Shown one piece after another: positions 45,648 through 56,685 of a DNA stretch of 64,000 bases. The notes beneath the pieces are model-generated. The model did no database searches. It had not been told where the DNA came from and saw only the letters and a list, made by a program, of their open reading frames with translations. Source of the DNA: Dichomitus squalens LYAD-421 SS1 (lineage: Eukaryota; Basidiomycota; Agaricomycetes; Polyporales; Polyporaceae); assembly GCF_000275845.1 (NCBI RefSeq), contig NW_006766926.1, positions 174,172 through 238,171 on the forward strand, written 5' to 3'. The position numbers and the translations under genes were made by a program. Each line of letters starts with the position of its first letter. The first letter of the stretch is position 1.

Positions 45648-45949
45648 AGGATTCAACATCGTCTGGCACTGTATCGTGTATCTGTCGCGGATACGTGATA
45701 GATCGCCGTATTCGAGGGTCTGCCTCGTATTCAAGCCTTCCCGAGGAGGGTGAGGATGTGTCATGATTTCGCGCACGTCTGGTACGAAGTACAACGTAAC
45801 ATCCGAGCTTTCACTTTGTAAATGATTCCTCAGTGACACACACAATCGACTCCTATACAGCTTCTCTCTGCCGTTGCGCCTGTACAGAAGCAACCTGCTG
45901 CTGCCTGACAATAGCGCCGTGCGCAAAAGTCTCCGGCGAGCTCCGGCAA
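45648..45949. other. Intergenic, HET remnant to DUF6533 gene 2
   Basis: About 300 bases with no gene recognised. They should include the 3' end of DUF6533 gene 2. Confidence 0.4.
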
Positions 45950-47673
45950 CTAGTCTCCCTCGACGTGTGGAACCTGCGACATGACGTGCTCGGAGTCTCC
46001 ATCTCCCTCGTCATAGCTCTCCTCTCCTCCACCAAAGTACTGGTCAGGCGTGATGCGTGCTCCGATAGATCCTATCGCTCTGTCGAATACTACGGAGCTG
46101 GCATGGGACGTCGTCATAGCTTGGGAAGAGGCCATGTCGACAGTTCTTTGGTTGGCCATCTGCAGGTGGATGATAAAACGGGAGACGAGGACGGTGGACA
46201 CCCTACGATTTCGCATCCCGAGAGGTCGCCACATGTGGGTGTCAGTATGGGCAGGTGGTCGCTGTTAGAAAGAATATGCGCGGACATACGGGGTTGTGAA
46301 GGCGGTGAAGTAACTGCTGTTCTGTAGGCTAAATACCTCCATCTAGTAGCTTATATGTCAGTGACTGAGGATCGAGAGCATCAGAACGATACTACCGAGA
46401 GCAGAGTGAACGACAAATGCAAAGAGTTGAGAACGGCTAAAGTGCTATATCATGCTCGACGAGACTCGCTGAAAATGGCTGCGTAAACGTTACTGACAGA
46501 AAATAAATGGTCCCTGGGCACTGGATGGTCAGTATCGCCTATAACTAGTGATGCTATGCTCACCATCTAGTAAGAGCACACCAGACAACGTGCCCTTCCA
46601 ATGGCTCCTGTCATAGGAGTTGTAGCGTCGCGATAATGTTAGCCATGCCACGACAACAGCGATGAGATCCGCCACAATCTGGCAGCCGCGAGATGCTATA
46701 GTGACTATGACGTCGATCGGGATGAGACGGACGTGGCAATTGTGTGATAAGTCGGGACCTACACCTGATCAGAATCAAGGCGAGTACCCTTCAGTTGAAC
46801 GCCAGTAAACAAGTGGAAAACTTCTCACGCTTTCACTAGGTGAATCGGAGTGGAATCTTGTATCACACATCCAAAAGGAGGCATAATTTGGCCAGTTAGC
46901 CCAAACCCGTACCGACACTGATGCGATGGAAACTTTAGCAAGGTAGTCATCTGGGGTAGCGATATGACTGTACCAAATTCAGTCCGACAGTCACTGCGCA
47001 CAACAGTGTAGTTAGCACTGAGAGATACCATACTCTACGGATGGCATGTACACGCATGCCCGTGAAAACTACGGAAACATGCGTCATTAGACCGTGCTTG
47101 GTTTGGATCGACGCAAGTGAATGCACGTACCAGCCCAGACCAAGTATAACATGTTCTCGAAAGCGAGCTGTGTTCTAGCCCCGAGTTTGCATCTATGCAA
47201 ATGGATTGAAAGAGCCGAGCAATAGAGCAACTGACTAGCTTACGTCTAGGATTGTCTGAGTGCATACATCAGTAGCATTGTATCAAAGAGTGCACATACC
47301 TCCGCAGATAACTCAAACATCTCCGATGCAAGTGCGTAGGAAAAGTAGATCACAGCGAGGTACTTGTTGAGCCAGAACAGCACCGCCGCACCCGTCGGCT
47401 TTTTGCGCCAGAAGAAATGTACGTCGTCCTTGGTCGAGAGGATTGCATCCCGCAGAAAGAGAACTAGAGATCGCCGTAGAAGTATATGATTATAAACTAT
47501 ACTCCGGTGCCACAGGACGAGCTCACTATACCTGATGTGGCATTAGTGCAGTAATTGTTTGTGACACTGTGGTTGTGGAACAGAGTTCAGTATGCGTCCT
47601 CCAGGTATGAGAATGGCTGAACTCGCATGCTTGTGAATACCGCGACAAACTGAGCAGCTTGCGACGAAGACAT
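45950..47673 (-). CDS. DUF6533-type seven-helix membrane protein, gene 2
   Basis: This is a paralogue of the gene at 4898-6632 with the same architecture. The exons I read are 47673-47627, 47566-47532, 47463-47300, 47245-47244, 47192-47131 and 47068 onward, with more short exons to the stop at 45950. The 47-, 35-, 2- and 62-nt exons have the same lengths as in gene 1. Blocks in order are MSSSQAAQFVAVFTS, VLFLRDAILSTKDDVHFFWR, AVLFWLNKYLAVIYFSYAL, NMLYLVWAVFTGMRVHAI and IVADLIAVVVAWLTL. VLNSLHLSFTLLS and VSTVLVSRFIIHLQ follow, then a polar tail with SSVVFDRAIGSIG. Intron 1 starts with GC (GCGAGT at 47626) instead of GT. A 2-nt exon (AC, 47245-47244) is again needed to keep frame. One boundary, near 46730-46830, I could not settle. 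Ligand and function are unknown. Confidence 0.8.
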
Positions 47674-48199
47674 GGGTGGTGGACTGGACTCAGCTCACAA
47701 TGGTGGGGCCGAGGGATGAACTCCACGAAGGAAGCCTATACATATGTGTGCCAGAAGGTTCATCAGCAGAACGCCGACCCATACTCTTAGCTGCGCCGCA
47801 TGTCGCAGTCACCATTCTTGTGGTACGACGATCCCTCTCACCTTGTTCAATTTATAGAACTTGAGGATGCCGTGACCATCCGAACAGAAGCGGATTTGGA
47901 GGTATTGTGGAGCCATGCCCAAAGTGCCTTCGTTGATATGCGTTGTGCGTGAGTTCCCGCTAGCAAGATTGACAACAGTCGTCTCGTGCTCGCTTATCAG
48001 CTACATTCCGCAGAGATTGCGAGACGCGAGGTCGCGCGTGTCCTTGAGCTTGGGTGCGCGTTTGATTAAACTTGAACTTCGGCACGGTATAGAACATACG
48101 ACGGCGTCCCGTAACTCTCGGATGCTATTGCCGCTCGCTCGGCGAGTCGCCGCAACGCGCTAATCTGTCACAGACGCAGCTTGGAAGATGATAAGCTTC
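47674..48199. other. Promoter side of DUF6533 gene 2
   Basis: No gene is recognised. The stretch separates the DUF6533 gene from the duplicated HSF 3' flank and presumably carries the DUF6533 promoter next to 47673. Confidence 0.4.
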
Positions 48200-48790
48200 G
48201 GGCAAACGAACAGGTTTCTTTGTATACTGGCACGACTTCTTGGCACAGCGGCAGGGTGATGATACACGTCTATAGATCGGGGGCGGTCTCGATGAGCAAC
48301 AGCAGCAAATGAGAAGCGACGAGCACGAAGCGGCAACGAACATGAAGATGAGCATGATGATGGTCAACGAAGCTGAAGTGGCAGATGGAAGATGTCGTAG
48401 GTCGCAGCAGAAACAAAGGGTAAAAAAAGCGATCAGACGATGGGGGTAAAAGAGAAGCGAGGGATATTCGAGTTCACAATTCCAGGCGGAGAGACACGAC
48501 ATATGACGACAGATGAGGCGAGGGCGAAGAACGGGACGCAGCGCGAAGGAACGGGAGGAAGGACAGGGAAGGGCCAGTCGAGGGCCCAGAACGGACAACG
48601 GACAGGACGAGCGAGCCAAACCAACCAAATACCCAAAGTTCGCCGGGGCCATAAACGAGCGTGGTGCTTGCCCGGTCGCACGCGGGCTCTCGGAGGCGAC
48701 CGCGCACCGATGCGAGTGCGCGCCCGCCACCGGAGTCGCGACGATAGCAGGAGGTGGGAAGCAGACGATACACGAGATGGAGATGAGAGG
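48200..48790. repeat. About 590-bp copy of the HSF-gene 3' flank
   Basis: Nearly identical by eye to 52490-53107. Shared landmarks include CAGGTTTCTTTGTATAC, GGCAGGGTGATGATACACG, TCGGGGGCGGTCTCGATGAG and GGGAAGYAGACGATACACGAG at the right end. This copy lacks about 25 bases found at 52800-52827. At 48790 the match stops and coding sequence of the truncated CCDC137-like copy begins at once, in the same orientation. The copy is therefore joined to a foreign gene. Confidence 0.85.
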
Positions 48791-49418
48791 GCCACCCTCC
48801 TCCGAGTCTGAATCGGCCCTCGCCGGGCCCGATTGTGCGCGCGACTTCGACGATGCGTTCGCGGCCGCTGCTACCTTCTTGCTCCCTTGGCTGGTGAGAT
48901 CCTCCTTCTTGGCCTGCCGCACACGCGCGGACGACGTCTGCATCGCTTCCTTCACCAAACGACGCATAGAGTCTTCCACCCGTGTGCAGCGCATGCGTCA
49001 AACGATATGTCAGACACAGCAAAGGCACAAGACGGTACGAATGCGGTAGGATTCCGCGCAGACGTACCGATTGCAAAGTGCGCCATCGACTCCCCAGGCA
49101 TGATCCGCAACTGCGTCTTCTTCCTCCCCTCTCCTTCTCCCCCCTCACTGCTCTTCCCCGCACTCCCGTCCCGTTTCCGCATCTTTCGCGACGACCCCGC
49201 GCTCCCCTCATCGCTGTCCAGGCCCTTCCTCTTCCGTTCTGCGGACTCCTGCTGGACCTTCGCCGCATTCAACGCGCGCGCCGCGCTCTTAGGAAGAGGG
49301 GCAGGAATATGATTGGACTTTTCTCAATAGGGGGACGTCCTGATAATAGTGGCAGCTTACATTCGATTCGGTCCACTTTTCCTCTCGTCATGGAGCGTTT
49401 GGCGCGTTTGTGAGGCAT
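48791..49418 (-). pseudogene. CCDC137-like gene, broken second copy
   Basis: The start MPHKRAKRSMTRGK (from 49418) is disrupted soon after. The exon 2 block with IPKSAARVL is mostly deleted, but NAAKVQQESAERKRKGLDSD and MPGESMAHF remain. The last exon starts normally (RVEDSMRRLVKEAMQTSSAR), keeps QGSKKVAAAANASSKSR and ends abruptly at 48791, where HSF 3' flank sequence takes over. The conserved C-terminal MEEERERAIRLY block is lost. The next gene, HET, is intact, the reverse of the situation in the other unit. Confidence 0.8.
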
Positions 49419-49767
49419 GTCGATAGGGTATATGCGAGAGATGGTGATAGCAATGAACAATGTTAGAGAGGCGGATTCGTGCGGCGCCCCAGACTATTCG
49501 CCCATTTCCGCATATGGACCTTGTGCATAACACGAGGCTACTAGACGCTTCTTATTAAGCGCCATAGGTCACTCAAGATTGTCCCTGTGAAGCGTGGTCG
49601 TCACAGCGATAACGTCCAGAGCTGACCACCCTAATCGTTTTCAGACCTGGTTTGACTCCCATTGTACAAGCCGCACCACCATGGATCGTCAGAAGGTGCT
49701 ACTAGGTTCATACACTGATCGTCACTGCCTACGAATTGGGTTCCATGCTCCTGGTTCATCCTCATAC
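49419..49767. other. Flank between broken CCDC137-like copy and HET gene
   Basis: This matches in part 44570-44999. It contains the end of HET transcription on the minus strand and the promoter side of the broken CCDC137-like copy. No other gene is seen. Confidence 0.5.
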
Positions 49768-51865
49768 TCACGCATCGCGACGCTCTTCATCGCTTTCGGT
49801 AACCTCTCCTGGATCATGTATCCTGTTCCATTCGCTTAGATCCATGGAGGCGGTGGTGCGCAACCGCCCCGAATCCTCGAGTTCGGGTGCCACTACGAAT
49901 TTGATATGCATTATCCGGGTTGCAGGGTCCAGGTGAGAGCGCCTGAAAGTCAATCTGATCTCATCCTGATGAGAGTCTCGAGGCAAGCCCGGGCGCCAGT
50001 GCGATGAGAATGATGTGATAGTGAAGGCACGCGTTTGATCGTGCCAGTCGTCGATGTGGTGCTCGGAGCAGTCGTGCGATGCTGGCACTAACGGTGGGCC
50101 CTGTTCTTCCGCAACAAGAGCCCAGTGACAGCCGGGCGTTGTAGCGGAGCAGATACCCAGATAGACGATGTTGCACTGCACAACCCTTCCCAGTTTGTGT
50201 CGAGTGGCGTTGATCATAATCGCGACTGGTACGGGATGTGGGTTCCCCGTAAGGGGATAAGGGATAACTGACAACCGGTCAATAAGGTTGCGCGTACTGA
50301 GACTGTTCTGTAATTCCCGAACGTGAGATGGGGGAACACGGAACGGCGTGTGGCGTAGGCTCGAACTAAGCTCGATTAAAGGCTTGAGCGACGCAGAATG
50401 TGTGCCGTCGGTGGAAATGCAGATGGACTCCCACAGGACGGGACTTTGCATCCAGTTGTTCTTGTGAAGAACCAGTGCGTCTTCATCCAGGTATCCCTTC
50501 CAAAGAACCCGATTGTCTGCATCTAGCGGAACCAGGTGTCCCGTCCAAATACCACGTTCATGCGTGCGGAAGGGGATGTCAAGCACTGTGTACAGATGGC
50601 GCTTTGAATCCAGAGTCTCTTCAGAGCGCTGGAGGAGGAGACCGATATTGCGCCGAGTTGGGCCTTTCAATTGGACGCCTGACAGAATGGCAACACTAGG
50701 ACCAACCGCGAGGTGGAAGAGCAGTACGTCGGCAGAGAGGCCGTAGGGCGTAAGATGAAATGTGGGCCGCCTCCTTGATCCTGCTGCGCGACGAAGACGA
50801 CGCTCAGGCTAAGGATATTCAGTGAGTCACAGCACTATCCTGACGTCACGTGCAAAGAGGACTCACTGCAACATCATGCCACGACGTCCGTGAGGTGGCG
50901 GCTGCGAGCCCGACGTCATGTCCCATGAGAAAGTCCGAGGGGGAGTGGGCGAAGATGCCGTCACTGGCTGGGGGTGAGGGGCTCAGTCCCACTGAGTAGA
51001 GCGGCTCGGCCTCATGAGGTTCAAGGGTCCTCAGATCACCCCAGGCGAAGATCGAAAAATCTTGCGAGCGTTTCATGATTTCTTCTTGGAGCCTTAAGAA
51101 CGCATTCCTTCCCTCGCCGTAGAGCGCAGGCATGAAGATCCCGAAGATCCCCATCAAGGAGTACGCCTCGTCCTCGGGTCGCGTCGTCTCCCGATTTGCC
51201 GCCCACGCCATGCGAGCAGCGACGCAGTAGTCACTCGGCTTCGTGTTCATCCTCAAGAGAGGGGCTGGGACCTTAGTGATGCTCTCCAGCAAAGGAGCTA
51301 GGTCTGCTTTCGACCCCAACAGTTCCCAGCTCTGCGACAGGAGCATGACGGACTCAGGTGCAATGAGCTCCTGCAGTGTCCATCCACGTCGGTGCCACTT
51401 GCTCTCCTGGAATGCGGATTTAGGCTGTTCGAGGACGTCGATCGGGCCGGTCGGGACGTCGAACAGGTACGCGAAGCAAATGTCAGCGAGGGAGTAATAG
51501 CGATACATCGAGTTGATCGTTTCGGTGAGTTCTGCGCTGCTGGTCTTGTCGATGCAGCATGTGTCGGCCCATCCATACTCGTATCCTTCTTTCTCTGCAA
51601 GGATACAGAAGTTGCGGATCTTATGCGAGACGAGATCGCGAGGCGTGATAGGAGTAGTGGGGTGGGAAGTGGTATCAAGGTTGGCGGGGGACCCGGCACT
51701 GGGCTCAGCGGGGGCTTCGGCGCACTTTGCACGAAATGCCTGGATGTCCTGGAAGGTATTCTCGTGTTCGTCCCAGACGTGAGAGAGGATCGCGTATCCC
51801 CCGGGCACACTCTCGGGTGTAGGGAAGAACTCTAGTTCGGCACAGGCAGTCTTGAGCAACCACAT
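49768..51865 (-). CDS. HET-domain protein (heterokaryon-incompatibility type)
   Basis: Two exons, 51865-50867 and 50808-49768, in phase, give about 679 residues. The HET domain is in the first 220 residues. Motif 1 is GGYAILSHVWDEHENTFQD. Motif 2 spans YGWADTCCIDKTSSAELTE and YSLADICFAYLFDV. Motif 3 is WHRRGWTLQELIAP. The usual follow-on block (RPEDEAYSLMGIFGIFMPAL, YGEGRNAFLRLQEEI) completes the agaricomycete type. The C-terminal half has no domain I recognise. Start at 51865 gives MWLLKTACAELEFF, the usual start of this subfamily. HET domains trigger cell death in non-self recognition in ascomycetes. In basidiomycetes the role is less clear and may include other cell-death or immune-like functions. 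A decayed paralogue lies at 45000-45600. Confidence 0.9.
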
Positions 51866-52489
51866 AGCGGGTGATCTGAGACTCGGCAGTAATCAACGGA
51901 GGTTGCAGCACGTTTCAACGCACGGTCGGACGCACCAGGATGTTGGTCATTCGATATGTTGACGACGGCGGTATATCTATGTTCCCGCGGAGAGGGAAGG
52001 CCAGCTATCGAATCCATGATTGTGAATATTGTCGCACATCATGTCGTTAAGACGGTCAGAACCACTCGAGCGCACACGACCGAAAGGCTTGGGCTTACCG
52101 AGGGATCTACAAGACGATGCTAGCTGAGGATAAGCACCTGGCGGAGAGTGAGGCTAGATATGCTCGGACATACTATACGTCTGGGGGTGTGTAGTGTCTC
52201 AAAACCCCAGAGGGGGACGGCTAGCACGCGAGGGGATAGAGTGAGTAGATAAGGGACAGTATGTACTACGTCGAGCGAATCCGAACGTCGGCGCCTAAAG
52301 CGCATGACCTAACAGGGTGGCAGGTTGTGGGATTACGCAAGCCCTCCGCTATAGCGATTTATTAGTACGTACCGGCCCCGTACCTAGTATATCACGAGTG
52401 CTCGATGGGTACCGGGTCCTGACGGTCTCGTTCGTTGTATCACCGGATCGCGCTTATCCGTCACCAATACGACTTGGAAACGACACTCG
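51866..52489. other. Intergenic upstream of HET gene
   Basis: Contains the HET promoter. No gene is recognised. The region 52330-52480 is not part of the duplicated HSF flank, which begins near 52490. Confidence 0.45.
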
Positions 52490-53107
52490 GGCAGACAAAC
52501 ACAGGTTTCTTTGTATACGAGCACGGGTTCTTGGCACAGCGGCAGGGTGATGATACACGTCTATAGATCGGGGGCGGTCTCGATGAGCAACAGCAGCAAA
52601 TGAGAAGCGACGAGCACGAAGCGGCAACGAACATGAAGATGAGCATGATGATGGTCAACGAAGCTGAAGTGGCAGATGGAAGATGCCGTAGGTCGCAGCA
52701 AAAACAAAGGGATAAAAGAAAAGCGATCAGACGACGGGGTAAAAGAGACGCGAGGGATATTCGAGTTCACAATTCCAGGCGGAGAGACACGAGATATGAG
52801 ATGAACAAGCGGACGGGCAGAAAGACGACAGATGGGGCGAGGGCGAAGAACGGGACGCAGCGCGAAGGAACGGGAGGAAGGACAGGGAAGGGCCAGTCGG
52901 GGGCCCAGAACGGACAACGGACAGGACGAGCGAGCCAAACCAACCAAATACCCAAAGTTCGCCGGGGCCGGGAACGAGCGTGGTGCTTGCCCGGTCGCAC
53001 GCGGGCTCTCGGAGGCGACCGCGCACAGATGCGAGTGCGCGCCCGCCACCGGAGTCGCGACGATAGCAGGAGGTGGGAAGTAGACGATACACGAGATGGA
53101 GATGAGA
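52490..53107. repeat. Original copy of the HSF-gene 3' flank repeat
   Basis: Matches 48200-48790. It lies 470-1,090 bases past the HSF stop codon, in continuous sequence with that gene. I therefore take it as the source and the 48-kb one as the copy. No open frame in it looks like a real gene, although both copies give the same spurious frames. Confidence 0.8.
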
Positions 53108-53578
53108 GCGCGATAGGGGAGATGATGGACACATAGGTAGATGGGCGGATGGAGTCATTGGGGAACGGATGGATGGACGCCGGGGGTGGGATGGGATGGG
53201 AGATTGTGCGGAGGTTACGACGGGAAGCATTGTGTCCTGGTTCGGCGGGAGTGTAAAAGCGCATGATGAACGGACCAAGGGCGTAGGGAGCAAGACGAAA
53301 AGGAGAGATAGCAGTTGGATCTGATGATGTTCATGTGAACGTTCGTATCGCAAAAGGAGACAAGGGAGGTAGTACACAGACGCAGACGGTCAATGGTCCA
53401 AGAAAGCACTGGCGCAGAACACATATGAACAGGCGAACGGAACAAAACCGAAGCAAAGGAGAGGAAAGGCGAGTCGATGAGGTCTCGTGCGCGCGCTCTA
53501 GCGCGCCGTTTTTTGGCCCGTCGGGCAGTCCCGACCATCCACGCCAGCCGTCGTCGACCGACGAGGGGCGCGCGACGA
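53108..53578. other. Proximal 3' flank of the HSF gene
   Basis: Probably the 3' UTR of the HSF gene. It is purine-rich on the plus strand. It is not present in the 48-kb copy. Confidence 0.45.
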
Positions 53579-56500
53579 TCAGTTCGACGGCTGCTTCGTC
53601 ATGGACGGGATCGACAGCATCGGCAGCTGCCCGCGCGACAGCGAGCCGATGTTCGGCACGTCCTCCCTGCGCCCGTTGAGCGCGGCGCCCCCGACCAAGC
53701 CCGAGCCCGACGCGCCCCCTACACCGCGCGGGGCGAGCCCGCTCCCGCTGCGCGGGCGCGTCTGCGGCCAGCTGGTGAGCCCGTAGCCCAGCGGCGCGCT
53801 GTCGCTCCGCGCGCGGCTCGTCTTCTTCATCGTCGACGACCCGGACGGCCCGCCGTCGATCGAGCTCTGCGGCATCGAGATCGAGCCGGACCCGGGGGCG
53901 GTGCGCTGGCGCTTCGTGCCGACGCGCTCGTCGTAGTCCATCGGGCTCGGCGAGGGGGGGAGCGGGGTCCCCATCGGGTTGTCGTACCGCGCTGTGCTGA
54001 CGCCGTGGATGCCGTGGTGCTGGCTGTGCTGGTGGTGCGGCTGCTGGTGGTGCGGGTGGTGGGAGTGGGCGTGGTGCATGCCGTCGTAGGACGGTATGTG
54101 CTGGTACGAGTGCTGCCGCGACAGCGTGTGAGGCGTGTGCGTGTGCGAGGGGAACTCGGGGGCCGTCGGGCTCGAGCCTGGGCTGATCGAGTGGAGCGAG
54201 TGCAGGCTGCCCGTCTGGAGCGACGACAGCGATGAGAAATGCGAAGGCGGCGGGGCTGAGCTCTGTGGGGACGTCACGTAAATGTTCGGACTCTCGCCCG
54301 GGTCTAGAATGTCGGTGGGGAACGGCACTGGCACTGCGTTCACACGACCAATCAGCGAACCTAATCCCTCATAGACTGTAGTGTTGTGACACTCACTGCC
54401 GCATGTTTTGACCATGACATCGTACATCGCCTTCGTGACGGAGGCGAGACGGTCAACCTTCTGGCGCTCTTGCTGGAAGGCTAATACCAGCCGACGGTTG
54501 TCCTCCCGCATCTGCGAGAGCTGCGCAGCCACCTCGCCGGGAAGCTCGACGCGATGCTTCAGAGACGGATCAGGCTCGAGTGCCTTACGCTTGATCTCCT
54601 CGAGGAGGTCGGGGCGTCCGCGCAGGAACTTGTGATGAGAGAACTCCCATGTCTGCACCTCGGCCGACGTGCGTTGTGCGCGAGGAGTCTGCGAGGCCCC
54701 GATTGAGTTTAGGTCATTGTCGCATCAAGCAAAATGACCCTTACGCGGTTAATCTTGTGGAAGCCGTACATGTTCAACTGTCGCACAAAGCTGGAGAACT
54801 ACATGTATGGTTAGTCGGATCCCGGCGCTGTTAGGAGGGCTTTGCTCACGTTGTTGTGTTTGAAGTGCGAGCCGAGGATCGTACGGCTGAATTCGCCAAC
54901 ATTGGAGACGACGAAACTACCAAGACCGTTTGAATTCGTTCACAACACACGAGGAAATTCTCGGAAGGTACCTGGTCCCGTGTTCTGTCCAGTTGATGAA
55001 CTGGGAGGATTTTGGGTCGTTGATCATCCTATGCACATACGTCATCAGAGTTAGCTCGTGAACGCATGGACCGAAGGCGCCGAAGTTATGTATAACTAAG
55101 AACTAGGCCGATCGTGGCTGAATAGGTTCCAAGACGACGGAACACAGGTCCGACAGCGATCTGGAACTTCCAACGAGCATGCCTCAAATCTCCTGCAACG
55201 CGATCGACGGGAGTAGCTAGAATCGAGATGCCATACAGGGCACGAAGGCTTCCATCCGCGAGCTTCCTAGGCGAAGAAGAAATAGCCGCTTCGCTCAGAA
55301 CAGCTGCTACGTGCACCCCCACACGACGCGACGGAGACGCCTTCCCCGCTCGGCGGCTGACACAGGCAACGCAACCACGAGTGTCCGACCTCTCCCATGA
55401 CCTGCGCCGCAATGCAACGCAGCGGATTGCAACGATTCATTTACCAATCCGGAGTTCCTTACCCATGGCCCTACGGCATCCAGGCACTCTATGAAGGCCG
55501 CGCCCAAGGCGGAGTGCTGGTCAGGCAGCATCGTGGCCGCGGGAAGAAGACGGTTGCAGCTCCGTCGGAAGCGAATAGGAAGCCAGCGCTTCTATTGGCG
55601 CCCACGCAGGCGATCGCGTCGCCACTCGCGCGCCGTCCCGCGTCACCAGCGGGCACTCGCGCTCAGCTCCAACGGCGCGCCCATCGCGCTCGCGGAGCGA
55701 GGCCCGCGCCGCCCAGCGCGTATCACACACAGTCGCACGGAACATCACGAAGAAGCAGCGGGAAGGACGGGAGGAGCGGGCGGTGTACTCACTGGTAGAG
55801 CTTCGTGACGAAGTTGTTGGTGCCGAGCGGCTTGTTGAGGACGCCCAGGGAGGGTGGTCCGCCTGTGTGCAGCGTGGTGGCGGGCGCGGGCAGCTGACCC
55901 TCCATCGGCTTCATCTGCTCGTCCTGCTCGCCGCCCGAGTTGCTCCCGTCGATCGGGCTGCCCTCCGCGTCCATCTGGTAGGACATGTCTACCTCGTCGT
56001 ACATCGCGCTGTTCGGGTTGTCGCCCATGTCGTACTGGGTCTCCTCGACGGAGGTCGCGAGCGGGGCGAGGGTGGTGTAGCTGCGCTTGCGCGGGACGGA
56101 CTTCTCGGACGAGGAGGAGGAGCGCGAGCTGGTGAGGCGCTTGCCGTAGCCGTCGTAGTGCTCGTCGTAGCGCACGCCGTGGTCGGGCGCGGCGAACTGG
56201 AACGGCTGCTGGATGTGGGGATGGTGGGCGTGGTGCGGGTGGTGATGCGCGACGAGGCTGTTTCCGGACGGGCTAATGGGCGTGATCGGGGATACGTGCG
56301 AGCTCGCGTGCGTGGAGGGGTGGGGCGAGGGGTTGATCGGAGAGAGATTGGTGGGGGAGGTGACGGAGAGCGAAGAGAGGTTGAGGGAGAGCGCGGTCTT
56401 GTCGCCGGGCCTATCGCTGAGTTGTTCAGACATGCTAGACTGACCTGACTGGGACGAGGGAGGGGGGAAGTAGGACGGATAGGACTGGTCGTTGAGGGAA

Positions 56501-56685
56501 GACGCGGGCGAGGAGGGCGAAGGGAAGGACGACTGGTTCTGGGGAGGGGGGAGGAGATGGGAGGGGGACTGCTGGGACCATTGCTGGTTCTGGGACGGCT
56601 GCTGCTGGGAGTAGGGACCGTCTGCAGAGGACATGGTGTGCGAGAAGTGCGAGGGGGTGCTGTCCATGAGAATGAGAGGGGGCAA
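53579..56685 (-). CDS. HSF-type DNA-binding transcription factor
   Basis: The exons I read are 56685-55793, 55028-54972, 54916-54850, 54798-54745 and 54688-53579, giving about 726 residues. The DNA-binding domain spans about residues 290-390. It reads NNFVTKLYQMINDPKSSQF, NWTEHGTSFVVSNVGEF, LGSHFKHNNFSSFVRQLNMY (the recognition helix) and GFHKINRTP, then TWEFSHHKFLRGRPDLL. A coiled-coil-like segment follows (EVAAQLSQMREDNRRLVLAF), the usual multimerisation region. The long N-terminal part is Ser/Pro/Gln/His-rich and the C terminus is Ser/Gly/His-rich. No response-regulator receiver domain is visible, so Skn7 is unlikely; Sfl1/Mga1-type or Hsf1-type remains open. A 63-base stretch at 54396-54334 has good splice signs and is in frame, so it may be retained or removed. 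Intron 1 is about 764 nt. The start at 56685 could be replaced by Met codons at 56667 or 56634. Confidence 0.88.

Noticed and set aside
48200..48790. The 590-bp repeat as a transposable element
   Set aside because: No terminal repeats or coding capacity are seen, and the other copy is in continuous sequence with the HSF gene. It is better explained as part of a rearrangement.
48125..48994. 289-codon minus-strand open frame joining CCDC137-like sequence to a Cys/Ser-rich tail
   Set aside because: The tail is read-through into the duplicated HSF 3' flank, which gives the same spurious frame at 52561-53049. It is not a real fusion protein on present evidence.
55783..56448. 221-codon plus-strand frame rich in Val, Arg and Gly
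   Set aside because: Antisense shadow of the HSF N-terminal low-complexity exon.
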